Shown here piece after piece: positions 12,220 to 22,691 of a stretch of DNA of 64,000 bases. Source of the stretch: Rhizomys pruinosus (taxonomy: Eukaryota; Chordata; Mammalia; Rodentia; Spalacidae); contig VZQC01010577.1 of the NCBI GenBank assembly GCA_009823505.1, positions 850,069-914,068 on the forward strand. The letters run 5' to 3'. Below the pieces are notes generated by a model. The model ran no database searches and was not told where the DNA came from. It saw only the letters and a program-made list of their open reading frames with translations. The position numbers were made by a program, and so were the translations under genes. Every line of letters starts with the position of its first letter. The first letter of the stretch is position 1.

Positions 12220-13164
12220 ATGGCTAAGGAGAACTATACACAGATCACAGAGTTCGTTTTCATCAGCTTGAAGTATCATCCTAAGCTTCAGGTGTTCCTT
12301 TTCTTGCTCTTTTTGGTTTTTTACTTCATTACTATGATAGGGAACTTAGGCATGATTATTCTGATTTGTATCGATTCCCGTCTTCACACACCCATGTACT
12401 TTTTCCTCAGCCACCTGTCATTCGTGGACATCTGCTTTTCTTCAGTCGTGGGCCCCAAGATGCTCACTGACTTCTTTGCAGAGAGGAAAACCATCTCTTT
12501 CTTGGGTTGCACCTTGCAGCAGTGGTTCTGCGGTTTCCTCATGGCCATTGAGTGTCTCCTTTTAGCCTCCATGGCCTATGACCGATATGTGGCCATCTGT
12601 AAAACACTGCTGTACTCAGCTGCCATGTCCCAGAGACTCTGTGTGCAGCCGGTGATTGGACCCTATGCTGTCGGTTTCTTCAATACCATGACTCACACGA
12701 CAGCTGCCTTCCGGCTCCCCTTTTGCGGCTCCAACATTATAAACCATTTCTACTGCAACATGACTCCCACCCTTTCCCTCATATGTGCTGACATCTGGAT
12801 CAATAAACTGTTAGTTTTCATTATGGCAGGAGCCGTGTTGGTGGTCAGCAGCACCACCATCATAGTCTCCTATTTCTACATTCTAATCGCTATCCTGAAG
12901 ATCCGTTCTGCAGAGGGGAGGTGGAAAGCTTTCTCCACCTGCTCTTCCCACATCGCAGCAGTTTCCATTCTGTATGGAACACTCTTCTTTATCTATGTGC
13001 GGCCAAGAGCCATCTCTTCTCTGGACCTCAATAAAATGGTGTCCTTGTTCTACACGGCTGTGATTCCCATGCTGAACCCGCTCCTCTACAGCCTGAGGAA
13101 CAAAGAGGTGAAAGCTGCCATCAGCAGAACGATCTCCAAAAGCAAGCTTTTCCTCAAAAATTAA
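12220..13164 (+). CDS. class II olfactory receptor, OR5G-like
   Basis: Intact 314-residue receptor, typical OR length, in one exon. It is a seven-helix GPCR expected in olfactory cilia, signalling through Golf. Seen: N-glycosylation site NYT at residue 5; TM1 GN at 41-42; the LHTPMYFFLSHLSFVD block (55-70) into TM2; C97 of TM3 pairing with C179 of the second extracellular loop; MAYDRYVAIC at 118-127; SY at 217-218; KAFSTCSSH at 236-244 leading into TM6; and PMLNPLLYSLRN at 283-294 in TM7. Oddities: T129 replaces the usual Pro after the DRY region, and the normal Asp after C179 is Asn, giving a second sequon N-M-T at 180-182. The ATG is chosen because it directly precedes the glycosylation site and follows a splice acceptor. 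Subfamily assignment (OR5G, alternatives OR5/OR9 relatives) is from remembered homologues. A B1 lies 6 bp beyond the stop. Confidence 0.93.
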   Translation: MAKENYTQITEFVFISLKYHPKLQVFLFLLFLVFYFITMIGNLGMIILICIDSRLHTPMYFFLSHLSFVDICFSSVVGPKMLTDFFAERKTISFLGCTLQQWFCGFLMAIECLLLASMAYDRYVAICKTLLYSAAMSQRLCVQPVIGPYAVGFFNTMTHTTAAFRLPFCGSNIINHFYCNMTPTLSLICADIWINKLLVFIMAGAVLVVSSTTIIVSYFYILIAILKIRSAEGRWKAFSTCSSHIAAVSILYGTLFFIYVRPRAISSLDLNKMVSLFYTAVIPMLNPLLYSLRNKEVKAAISRTISKSKLFLKN

Positions 13165-13330
13165 AATCCTGCCTGGCATGGTGGCACATGCCTTTAATTC
13201 CAGCACTGGGGAGGCAGAGGCAGGAGGATCTCTGTGAGTTCAAGGCCAGTCTGGTCTACACAGTGAGTTCCAGAACAGCTGGGGCTACAGAGAGACCCTG
13301 TCTCAAAAAGACAAAAATAATTAAAATCCT
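13159..13330 (+). mobile_element. B1 SINE whose TSD includes the OR stop codon
   Basis: B1 body at 13171-13318 in + orientation, with head CTGGCATGGTGGCACATGCC and tail CTCAAAAAGACAAAAATAA. It is flanked by AATTAAAATCCT at 13159-13170 and 13319-13330. The left copy contains the receptor's stop TAA (13162-13164), so the element sits in the 3' UTR from its sixth base on. Confidence 0.92.
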
Positions 13331-13985
13331 ACTAAGCACAGAACACACAGGCAAGGGAAAGCAGTTTCTGGCCATGGCTGGAATTACCTAGAATCATCTA
13401 AAGATGTGAAGCAGTTTGCAGAATAGGATGTTGACATGTTTCTGCCTTCCCATTTGGCCTCTATTTTACTAACTATAGTTAAGCTCTATTTCATCATAAA
13501 TAATAAAAATTCCTATTCAAACACAAGGATATTTCTCATATATATCTATATATATTATTGGAAATGGTTTAAAAATCTAATAATTACCAGAAGAGTCTAG
13601 CTACAAATACTATCATCTTATTCAGGACAGTGCAAACATCCAGGCCATGGTTACACATTGTAACATGTTTGCCTGTACGCAAAATTGAATATAATCAGGA
13701 GAACAGATTCCTTACCTTAAAAATAAAAAATATTTAACTAAAATTTTTCCTTATGTTCATTCTTTTCATTTTATACCTGTTTTCTTTATTTTAACTTCCC
13801 AAAATGAAATGGTAATTGTAGAAAATACAGAAAATAAAAACAGTAACATTGATAAAAATAGAAATGTATAATCATACACATATTGATACAAATATTAAAA
13901 TCTATATGTTTATGAATCTTAAATTGTTCTAACTGCGTGGTGATATTTAGTTTTTCCCAATATTTTTTTTAGATAAAAGTTAATA
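13331..13985. other. 3' flank of OR gene 1
   Basis: AT-rich and apparently unique. AATAAA at 13502-13507 is a plausible poly(A) signal about 340 bp after the stop. Nothing else recognised. Confidence 0.5.
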
Positions 13986-13988
13986 GGA

Positions 13989-14215
13989 AGGGGCTGGGAA
14001 GGTGGGCCAAGGGTTTAAAGTACTTGTTGTTCTTCTAGAAGACCAGATTGTGGTTTCTAGTACTAATATCTAGCAACTCACAACTGTCTATAACTCCAGC
14101 TTCAGGGAATCCTATTAATTCCTCTTGACTCTTCAGGAGCCTGCACACTTTCACACAATCTTCACACACAGACACACAGATAGACACTTAACTGAAAATA
14201 AAATGAAGCTTAGAA
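13989..14215 (+). mobile_element. old B2-type SINE
   Basis: Begins GGGGCTGGGAAGGTGGGCC and follows the B2 plan with heavy divergence, ending in AAAATAAAATG. Confidence 0.65.
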
Positions 14216-14245
14216 AAAATGGAGAAACCCAGAAAAATTCTAAAC

Positions 14246-14375
14246 TGGCTGTGATAGAATATGCTTCAGATCCCAGTACTCAGGAGGTGGAATTGGGAGA
14301 GTCAGGAGTTCTAGGCCAGCTTGAGTTATAGAGTCAGTTGAAGCCTGGAAAGTATAGTGTGATCTTATTTTAATA
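14246..14375 (+). mobile_element. old B1 SINE with TAAA tail
   Basis: Diverged B1 with CAGATCCCAGTACTCAGGAG and GGCCAGCTTGAGTTATAG, ending in AATAAATAAATAGATAAATAAATAAG. Confidence 0.65.
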
Positions 14376-15477
14376 AATAAATAGATAAATAAATAAGCGT
14401 CAAAATTCCTATGACTAGTTTCATGATAATATTTTTGTTTTCATATTTAAAAAATATAGCTCATGATGTTTTAGGACAATTTTTGATCTGAAACGTGTTA
14501 AAGAGTTCAGAAACTATAGTTATTTTCAGGGAAGATAAAATGATCCTTCAAAGTGTTTGTGTGATATAAGCCTGAGTTTGTGATTACTTTTTGCTCTACT
14601 AGATGGTAATGAATGAAATGAAAATATAATTATGCATATATTATAACAAGATCTATACTTATTAGGATAAAAGAGAGTGAAATACACTTCAGGATTGCAA
14701 AGAAAAACTAGGTTGTAATTTAGCACACAAGGATGACCACAAGGATATCTCAATGAGATTGCTGGGTAACTGAGTGCCTTGTTAGGAGACACTAATGGAA
14801 AAACAGCATCAAAATCCTTTTTTCTTCTCTAGGGGGTAGTTGAACCTGCTTTGAGTATTCAGTTATTCTATATATAGCCCTATACTAGGAGAGAGAATAG
14901 AATGGTTTGGGTTCTGACTGGCTGCTCAGGCTCCACAGGGAACTGTGGACTGAGACCATTCAGATGATGGATATAATAGGGCTCATCACAGCTTCCTGCT
15001 GAGTTTTCCCAGAGATAAGGCATGTGTCCACGCATCATGAGCTCAGGTGCTATAGACACAGAAGCAGTGCCAACACAATGCAGGTGACTGGATGAATATT
15101 TTAGCTCAGGAAGTTTCTTCATTTAATTTATGTTACATATTTTGAAATAACAAATTAGATGGAGGATTGGATGAACAATCTCAGATATTAGGATGTTTAT
15201 TGCTTTAAATAAAATAAGATACCTCTCTTTCTGATAAAAATGATTATCAAGACTGGGACATCAGAAGGTTTTTGAATCTGGGCTTATGAACATTCCTGTT
15301 ATCCATGGCAGACAAGTATTTGCTGGAATTCAGAGTTCTGTGTAATTACCATATTGTACAGACACTGTGTCACAGTAGTGGGTAAGCTCTATGCTCTGGG
15401 CTCATGAAAATGGCACAATTTCATGACAGCTATTGATTTACCATTTTTCTTCATTTCCCTACTGGTCCACCATTCTC
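14376..15477. other. unassigned intergenic sequence
   Basis: About 1.1 kb, AT-rich with a more GC-balanced stretch at 14880-15090. No gene, tRNA or recognisable repeat found. Confidence 0.5.
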
Positions 15478-15879
15478 ATTTGCTTTCAATAACTGTGATA
15501 AAACACTCTGACCAGTACCAACTTGAAGAGGAAAGGTTTATTTATAGATTATATATCCCAGGTCAACACAGTCATTTACTTAGGGAGCCTAAGGTAGGAA
15601 CTAAGTACAGGAATCTAGAGACAGGAAAAGCACAGACCATGGAGGAATGCTGCTTACTGGCTTGCTCCTCTGGCCCATGCTCAGCCTGCATTCATATACA
15701 ATAAAAAACAAAGTGTACAGGGGCAGCACTGGCCACAATGGCCTGGATCCTCTCACATCACTCAACAATCAAGAGAATGCCCAGAGACATGGCCACAGGC
15801 CAGTCCAATGGAGGCAATTCCCCACTTGAGGCTCCCTCAGCCCAGGTGTGTCCAGTTGACACTAAAGCTGCCCAGCACA
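15478..15879 (-). mobile_element. URR1-like non-autonomous hAT DNA transposon
   Basis: Minus-strand copy of the element also present at 50762-51165. Shared marks are GTCCAGTTGACACTAAAGCT, CAGGCCAGTCCAATGGAGGC and CTGTGATAAAACACTCTGAC. I believe this is the rodent hAT-Charlie family URR1. It has no coding capacity. Confidence 0.7.
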
Positions 15880-16125
15880 GGCACTGTCTCTGTCATTTCC
15901 CTGGGAAAGAAAAATCACCATTCATACCTCAGCTTGGCTAGCCACATTCTACTTCCAGAAGACTGTACTTAATTACAGCTGGAACACATACTTTGTTAAG
16001 CCTCTATCACTGAATATCTGCTCCCATGGAAAGTTCTGGACAGTGCTCTTTTGTCTGTTGTCTCCGCCAACCCCACATGATTGTTTAGGAATCAAATTTC
16101 CAGTCATTGAGTTTGATATTTAAAC

Positions 16126-16263
16126 AACATTCACATGGAGGCAGAGGCAGGCAGATCTCTGTGAGTTCAAGGCCAGCCTGGTCTACAGAGTGAGCTCCAG
16201 GCCAGCTGGGACTTAAAGGGAGACCCTTTCTCAAAAATACCCACCCCCAAAAGAACATTCACA
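16126..16263 (+). mobile_element. B1 SINE, 5'-truncated, with 10-bp TSD
   Basis: Body at 16136-16253 starting at GGAGGCAGAGGCAGGCAG and ending CTCAAAAATACCC. Flanked by AACATTCACA (16126-16135, 16254-16263). Confidence 0.85.
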
Positions 16264-17438
16264 CATTAACTATATTTTTCTATGATTCTAGATTAGGAAA
16301 AATGCAATATTATTTAACAAATATGCAAAAGAAAACTTCCTCTACTAGGTTGACTAACCAGCAGCTGGCAATATTCCCCACTGGTGACTGGAATCCTGGG
16401 GACTTGGGCCCCCTGGGGTCCATGTTCACTTTGTGGTGTGGGTAGGGGCATGACACAACTTTGGGATTGTTTGGGAAGTTAGTTCAGTGTTAGGCTAATG
16501 AGTTACTCTGAGTCTTACTGTGACCAACTCTATCCAATGTTATTCTCTTTTCCTCCCCAGATTGCTTTGACCCTGGCATCCTTTGGAAGCTTTGGTGATA
16601 AGAGGATGAGAGGAATGCACAGCTCATAGATTATTAGATTTTTACCACCACATGTCGGGGGAACACTCTCAAGATGAGTGCAAGCTCATATCATCATGAC
16701 AGTAAGTTTGTCTAGAACAGGAAAGGAAGAAATTAGATTTGCCTCTGTGATACAGATGATTGCAGAAGAATCCCAACCTTCATTTATCTTGTTTACTCAA
16801 AGTCCCAATTTTAGCTGCTAATTCCAGCCCATGCAGCCAAGGTAAAGGCCATCTCGAATCTTGTTTTAGAGTTAAGCTGTTGTCATGTATTCATTGCTAG
16901 CTGTGTACAAAACTTCTGTGGATTGTGAACGGCTGCATTCTCTGATCTTAGGTTGTTGCCATGTGATCAAATACTAACAAATAGCAATATCAATAGATGA
17001 TCTGTGAGCGCTTCTGGGAAATATTATATTATCAAGTTAGTGCCTTTCCAATCTCCTAACATCTTTCAATGGACTGGCATTCAGACTAAATGGCTAGACC
17101 TTGCATGGTCAGCTTGGATCAGCTAGGTCAGCCTCATGTTGGTTACTGCCTGACTTGTGAAACAGAAGGTAAAATCCTTTGAATCACACAGTTAGTATTA
17201 CTTTAAATTTTTGTTAAATGTAGGAAAACAAAATCTATGTACAGATAACTCTTTGGGCCTGGAGTATTTTAAGCTTCACTTGCACTAACAAAGGTTAAAA
17301 ATGAGAAAACACTATTAACAGCAAATCACCTACACTAAAGAGAGGAAAGCGCAAAGTAGACAAGGAGACTTGCTTGGAGTAGAATTCTGAAGATAGAGAT
17401 TACAATGTAAACAGAATGTTTTGGATTGAGAGGGTGAA
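16264..17438. other. apparently unique sequence with an exon-like segment
   Basis: No repeat recognised. 16561-16701 is bounded by a very good acceptor (CTCTTTTCCTCCCCAG ending at 16560) and a donor GTAAGT at 16702. The 141-bp segment shows no conserved coding signal. It may be a non-coding exon or coincidence. Confidence 0.35.
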
Positions 17439-17720
17439 AGAAAGATACTGTTTTCTTTTTTTTTTAATTTTTTTTATTAATTTTTTTTATTTATTTCTGT
17501 ATGTGTGTGAATGTACTGTTTGCATGCAAGTCTGTGCACCCATGTCGTGCAATGCCGTGGAGGTCAGAAGAGGGTGACAGATTCCCCTGGAGCTGGAGTT
17601 CTCCTGTAATTGGAGTTTCAGACGGTTCTCGGCCGCCATGTGGGTGCTGGGGATCAAACCCGGGTCCTCTGTAAGAGCGGTCGGCACTCTTAACGGCTAG
17701 GCCAGAAAGATACTGTTTTC
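17439..17720 (-). mobile_element. young B2 SINE with 17-bp TSD
   Basis: Body at 17456-17703, minus strand, with poly(T) at the left and head complement CGGCTAGGCC at the right. Flanked by the perfect 17-bp repeat AGAAAGATACTGTTTTC (17439-17455, 17704-17720). It belongs to the local GTCGTGCAATGCC subfamily. Confidence 0.95.
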
Positions 17721-17846
17721 ATGCTATCATATACTAAAATGAGAGAAAGAATACATAAATATGAATTATACTGCTGTATTCAGGTTATACAACTGAGCAA
17801 GATCTAAAAGTATGTGTGATACAATTTTTAACACAAAATTTTTAAG

Positions 17847-18358
17847 AGTTTTAGCACTTTTTAAATATATATATATATATTTTTCCTTTTTTTTTTTAAT
17901 TAGTTTTTATTGATGCTTTGTGCATTTCATACATTTTTCCAATTCAGTTCAGGCTTATTTCCCTTTCCCTCCCCCCCACCCCCACCCCATCCCAGATCAT
18001 GCATTCTGCCATAACTGTCCTGCATCTTTCTCTCAGTTTTTTTTTTTTTTTTTCATTTTTAGCTATAAGTGATAATCCATGAGTACAAGCATCCTTCATG
18101 CAAAACCTATCTGCAGGCTGTTGTGCCCAAACACCTACAGCCCCACCATCCAGTGGGGGGTGACAGGTTGTTTGTTCAATCAAGTTGATCAATCTGCAGA
18201 GGTCAGAAGAGGGCTATGGATTCCCCTGGAACTGGAGTTAAAGACGGATCTCAGCCGCCATGTGGGTGCTGGGGATCGAACCTGGGTCCTCTGAAAGAGC
18301 AGTCAGCACTCTTAACCGCTAGGCCATCTCTCCAGCCCCAGTTTTAGCACATTTTAAA
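17847..18358 (-). mobile_element. chimeric B2/LINE-1 retrocopy with 19-bp TSD
   Basis: Read on the minus strand, it begins with about 145 bp of B2 head (18339 down to ~18196). It passes at TGATCAATCTGCAGAGG (~18188-18204) into ~310 bp of young L1 3' UTR, and ends in poly(A) near 17885. The whole is flanked by AGTTTTAGCACNTTTTAAA at 17847-17865 and 18340-18358 (one mismatch). A single TSD pair around both parts indicates one insertion event, most simply template switching during target-primed reverse transcription. Confidence 0.85.
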
Positions 18359-18849
18359 CACAATTTTTAATATATAAAATGAATATAATGCTATCCAGGA
18401 CATTATATTGCTATCTTAATTAAACAAGATAGCATGGGTAAGCACTTGGAAGATGATGGTTGATACTTTTATTATTATTGTTATTACTATTATTGATGTT
18501 TTAAGGTATAAGTTTCATGTAGTCATCTTTCTGGGTACTTGAAATGCATACATGGAGTGCCCTAAATAAAGATTATAAAGTCTTGTTGCAGAAATAGTGT
18601 TTTTTTTATATAGCCTCAGGATTTCATTCAATTTTTTGCTAATAGAGGCTCCTTCAAAATGACACTGGGTTCTTAATATTTACAAACCTAATTTGTGACA
18701 CCAGTTTTATTTTAGAATATGAAGGTCAAAATTTGCTTACATAGTACTTTTGATGTGAACAATTTCATAGTATTAATGAAGAATTTTCTTGTTTCTCTTT
18801 AGATTTTTAGCCATCTGCTGGTCACACGATCTTAGGAAATATATTACGT
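18359..18849. other. unassigned AT-rich spacer
   Basis: Contains an imperfect TTA-repeat patch at 18468-18495. No gene recognised. Confidence 0.5.
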
Positions 18850-20239
18850 GTTTTTGAGGGCTGTGGAGGGCTTGGTGGGGTGCTCTGGTGGGCCAGCTAG
18901 CCGGAGCTCAGAGCATGACCAGGATTTAGGTAGCCCAGGCCGCACCCTTGGGTCCTGAGTTGCCGGTTGTAGGGCTCAGTAAAGCCCTGACGGTGTTGCC
19001 TGGGAACCAGGACAAGCACTGTGGTTTCCTGTTCAAGCTGGTGCTAGTAGGCGACTTGAGCTTGGGAAGACACGTGTGGTGCAGCACACGATCTACACCC
19101 TCTGTATGGCTCGGGCCGGCACCATCACATCCCAGTGAAGATGCTGGAAATTCAGGGCAGGCTAGTCAAGATCTGCAACTCTTCTGGCCAGGAGACCAAC
19201 ACCCAAAGCTTCTACCCAGTGCCAAAGGGCTGTCTTCATGTAGGACATGTTCAAGAGGAGCACCTTCTTGTCAGTGTCTCACTGGACCGAGGACATGAGT
19301 AAGTACACAGGCTCCACAATTGTGCAGACGATGATTGGAAACAAGTCAGACCTTGCGGATTTCTGAGGGGTCCCACTGACTGGCCGATCACTCTTTGCCA
19401 TTGAGACCTCTGCCAAGGACCCCAGCAATATGGAGGAAGCCCTCATGTGGGTGATCACCAAGCTCTTCATGAGACATGGAAGACACATGTCCAATGAGAC
19501 ATGGAAGACACATGTGCAATACATATGTCCAATGAGACATCAAGAACTTTGCCAAGAGCTGGGGTTGTGGATGCTGACGTCACCAACCTCTTGACAAGTC
19601 TAGCCTCCTGAGCCCACCCTTTGGTTTCCTAATTGGTAGAAGGATTCTGCAGTCCTGGACTGGATGCTTGGTGGGAAGGCAGGAAGAAGGGCACTGCGTG
19701 CCAAGGCTATTGGCTCAGGGCAGGGTGTGGACCTTCCTGCTAGCCAGCATCTGATCCCTCCCTCCATGTTCTTCACATTCCAGGACAAACTAGCCTGAGC
19801 CTGACAGTGAGGACTGTATTAGGACTGGGTCTTGCCTTGACTGCTGCAGCTGCTTTCCATTGAGGTGGCTGGCACCCCAGGTTCTTCTAGGTCATTCTTG
19901 GGCTTCTGTCTGGAGTCTGGAAATCACATTAGCTAGACCAACAGATTGGAGCCAAGGTTAGAAGCCTGAGCATATGGAAGCAGGTCCTCTTTTCGTGGCC
20001 AGCTTGGAGCCCTTGACAACTTCCTGGGGCCTGGCTTGAGGACTTACTAAGATACCTCAAGTTTTTCTAGTTTTCCATGGAGCTTCTCATTTTCCTGCAG
20101 GGTTGTGTCTACCCGCGGACTGTCTGCTGGCTGGAGGCTTACAGCTTTGCCTGGTCAGGTTGTGAAATGAGCTAATCTTTTTGTGTTGTTGGGAGGGGTG
20201 AGACAGGAAAGTGAATGTTTAATGGAAGAACAACAGCTT

Positions 20240-20324
20240 GCAGGGGCAGCTTACTGGTAGGACACATGCTTAGATGTGGGTTCAGTCCTCAGCACCCCAA
20301 ACAACAACAAAAAACAGCAGCTTA
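20240..20324 (+). mobile_element. ID-type SINE
   Basis: A GGGGCAGCTTACTGGTAGGA … GGTTCAGTCCTCAGCACC tRNA-Ala-like body with an (AAC)n/A tail, inserted in the pseudogene's 3' UTR. A short CAGCTT/CAGCAGCTT repeat flanks it. Confidence 0.7.
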
Positions 20325-21304
20325 TATGATATCCCGGGGTCTGATGCCTGATGACCCCAGGCCTGCCTCATGTGCAGAAATCTTGCCTGCCACAGTCAAA
20401 TGCTTCCAGTTCCTTGCTGGTCCTGCTCTGGCTTACAGTTCCTCAAACAACAAACATGAGGCCCTGGCAGTCCTTGACTCTGTCATTGTTACCCTGGCCA
20501 CACTCTTATCCATACCACTGTCTCTTAGGGCTGGAAGGAAAAACTCAAGATCAGAACAAGTGGGTGCAGAGTCTATAGGGTACGTCCTGAAGCTCTCATG
20601 TCAGCCCACTATGCCTTTCTGCCCCCCTCAGTGTAAACTGCTCCCCCCAACCCAAAGGCTATCTTGCCTCTCACCTTCACTATTCATGTCTGTCAACTCC
20701 TTTCTGGGGAAGACCTGGCCACATTCCCAGAAGCAGGGCTCTGTCATAGCCATAGCCAACCTTGGGAGACAGAATGTGGTGACCAAGGTAGGCAGAGCTA
20801 GACAGTGGTGGCTGAATGAATGTCCATGCACTGATCCCCTTTCAGTCAGGAGGCAGACTATGGGGTGGCTGAGCCTGCTTCCAGTGAGGAAGAAGGTGGT
20901 CCAAGTATACTGGGGCCTGTTCCAGGAGCCACAGGTGGGACCACTGGTTGTATGGGGTGGGGGTTACAAGTAGCCAACTGCTTGGCTTTCTTGGGCCTTA
21001 AGGAGTGGGCCATGGTCACGCCTGCTGGTTTCAGATGGCTTAAGCTCCTGGCAGGGAGGATTAGTTCCTTTTCTGATTCCTCATTGCAGAGCCTGAACTC
21101 CTTTCATGGGCTTCCAGTTCTCAAAATGAAGGGTGCCTTTCAGACTGCACATGGTCCTTGGAACCATCTAGAACCTGGTGTTCCATCTGACACTCTACTG
21201 AGGAGGCTACTGTTCCTGGGGTTAGTCATGAAGGCAGAGCTGAAGCACAGGCTCAAGCTGAAAAGGAAGTTTGCAGAGCCCTGCTCTTTGTGGAATGGTG
21301 GGGA

Positions 21305-21308
<4 letters not shown>

Positions 21309-21340
<32 letters not shown>
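21309..21340. repeat. (TA)n microsatellite
   Basis: Perfect alternating AT run of about 32 bp inside the pseudogene 3' UTR. Confidence 0.95.
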
Positions 21341-21341
<1 letters not shown>

Positions 21342-21858
21342 ACAAGATCTAGTGTTCAAAAAGAAGTTCTATTTTCAAGACATGTCTGTCCATCCAAGCT
21401 CAGGTCCTTACCCTACCATAGCTACCCACTACCTGTAAAGCTTCACTCTTCTCCACCGCAGTATCAGGCTGGGCTCTGCCAAGACATTGTGGCCCTCCCA
21501 TCCGTAGGGACTAAGGGAGGGAGGCCAGGATCCTGCCCTATATGGATGCCTACCTTTTCCTTCACAGGATGGCAAACTCCTGGGACAGGGCCCCCTCACC
21601 ACCTTGGGCCATGAGTCCCCTTTACACTCTCTAAGAGCTGAGGGCCTGAATCCACAGGAGTCAACTGGAAAGGAAAGAAAACAGAGCCATGCTTGGGTCC
21701 TGGGAGCTTCTCTGCAGATGGCCTCTTGGCTTAGCCAGCAACCAGGGTGATTGCATCCCCTTTCCCAGGAAGACTGCCTCACTTCCCTTTCACAGTCCCA
21801 TGGTGTTGAAGGTATTAGGCTCTGCCCTGTTCCCTTGAACAAGTGCAACACTGCTCTT

Positions 21859-22118
21859 AAGAGTTTAACCACACAACAGCCTGTAGATTGGTTTTGCACG
21901 AAGGATGCTTGTACTTATGGATTATCACTTCTAGCTAAAAAAGGAAAAAAAAAAACAGAGAAAGATGCAAGACAGTTATGGCAGAATACATGATCTGGGG
22001 TGGGGTGGGGGTGGGGGGGAAGGGAAAGGGAAAAATGCCTGATCTGAATTGGAAAATGATGTACGAAATGCACAAAGCATCAATAAAAAAAAATTAAAAA
22101 AAAAAAAGAGTTTAACCA
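21859..22118 (+). mobile_element. young LINE-1 3' end with 13-bp TSD
   Basis: Body at 21872-22105: the same young L1 3' UTR as at 27.1 kb, including GGGGTGGGGTGGGGGTGG and a poly(A) tail. Flanked by AAGAGTTTAACCA at 21859-21871 and 22106-22118. It landed after the RAB43 retrocopy formed. Confidence 0.93.
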
Positions 22119-22691
22119 GACACCAAGGGACCCTTGAGGCCTCACCCACACTTGCCCTGGTTCCTGCCCGTGTTCTCATTTAAGCACCCTTTCAATATGA
22201 GAGGCTCCAGTTCCACTGCCAAGCAGCAGGTCTGGAAGCCAAGGCCAGGCCCTTAGGCTAGGGTCCTTCATGTAGATGACCATGACTTACCTCCACAGCC
22301 TGCCCAGCCTTTTTCTTCTCTGTCCTGTTTTGATTCAACCTGGCATCCCTCTCCTAGACCTCTACCTACTTGCTGTCTATTCACACCACAGAATCTTACT
22401 AATGATCCAGTGGCCACATCTCTGAAAGGAAATTGTTCCTCCCCAGCCACAGGCCTTCTCCCTAGAACTTGGCCTGGCAAGGACCAGATCATTTCTAGAC
22501 TCCTGACTCTTTAGCCTGGGAGATCCTGAGTTCTGCACTGAAACTAGTTTCTACAGAGGAATTCAGCCATTCCCTCTCAGACACTAGTCCAAGGGACCCA
22601 GATTCAGGCCCTCTGTGGAGGCACCTTATCTTCTGGGACTTGGGCTTTGTTAAAAGACCTGGGCTGGAGTGTAACCAAGAAGAGAGTGACA

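Larger units (their letters stand above)
18850..22690 (+). pseudogene. Rab43-ps: processed pseudogene of RAB43 (small GTPase), with long 3' UTR
   Basis: An intronless, mutated copy of the RAB43 mRNA. The coding relic runs 18990-19577. The start is ATG to ACG at 18990. The N-terminal FLFKLVLVGD is clear (~19026-19055), and the P-loop that should be GDxSVGKT reads GDLSLGRH. Switch I is deleted or scrambled, and in-frame stops interrupt the centre. [22 protein letters not shown] and AIETSAKD (~19260-19430) match RAB43 in shifting frames. The C-terminal SWGCGC prenylation motif and stop survive at 19560-19577. A small GAGACATGG/ACACATGTCC duplication lies at 19480-19515. GC-rich 5' UTR starts near 18850. 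Downstream ~3 kb looks like RAB43 3' UTR, hosting an ID element, a (TA)n tract and an L1 3' end. No poly(A) is seen before L1 sequence starts at ~22692. It cannot make a GTPase. Confidence 0.8.

Noticed and set aside
20215..21614. Two long overlapping open frames (252 and 249 codons)
   Set aside because: They lie in the 3' UTR-like part of the RAB43 processed pseudogene, run through an ID SINE and a (TA)n repeat, and contain no recognisable domain. GC-rich UTR gives long frames by chance.
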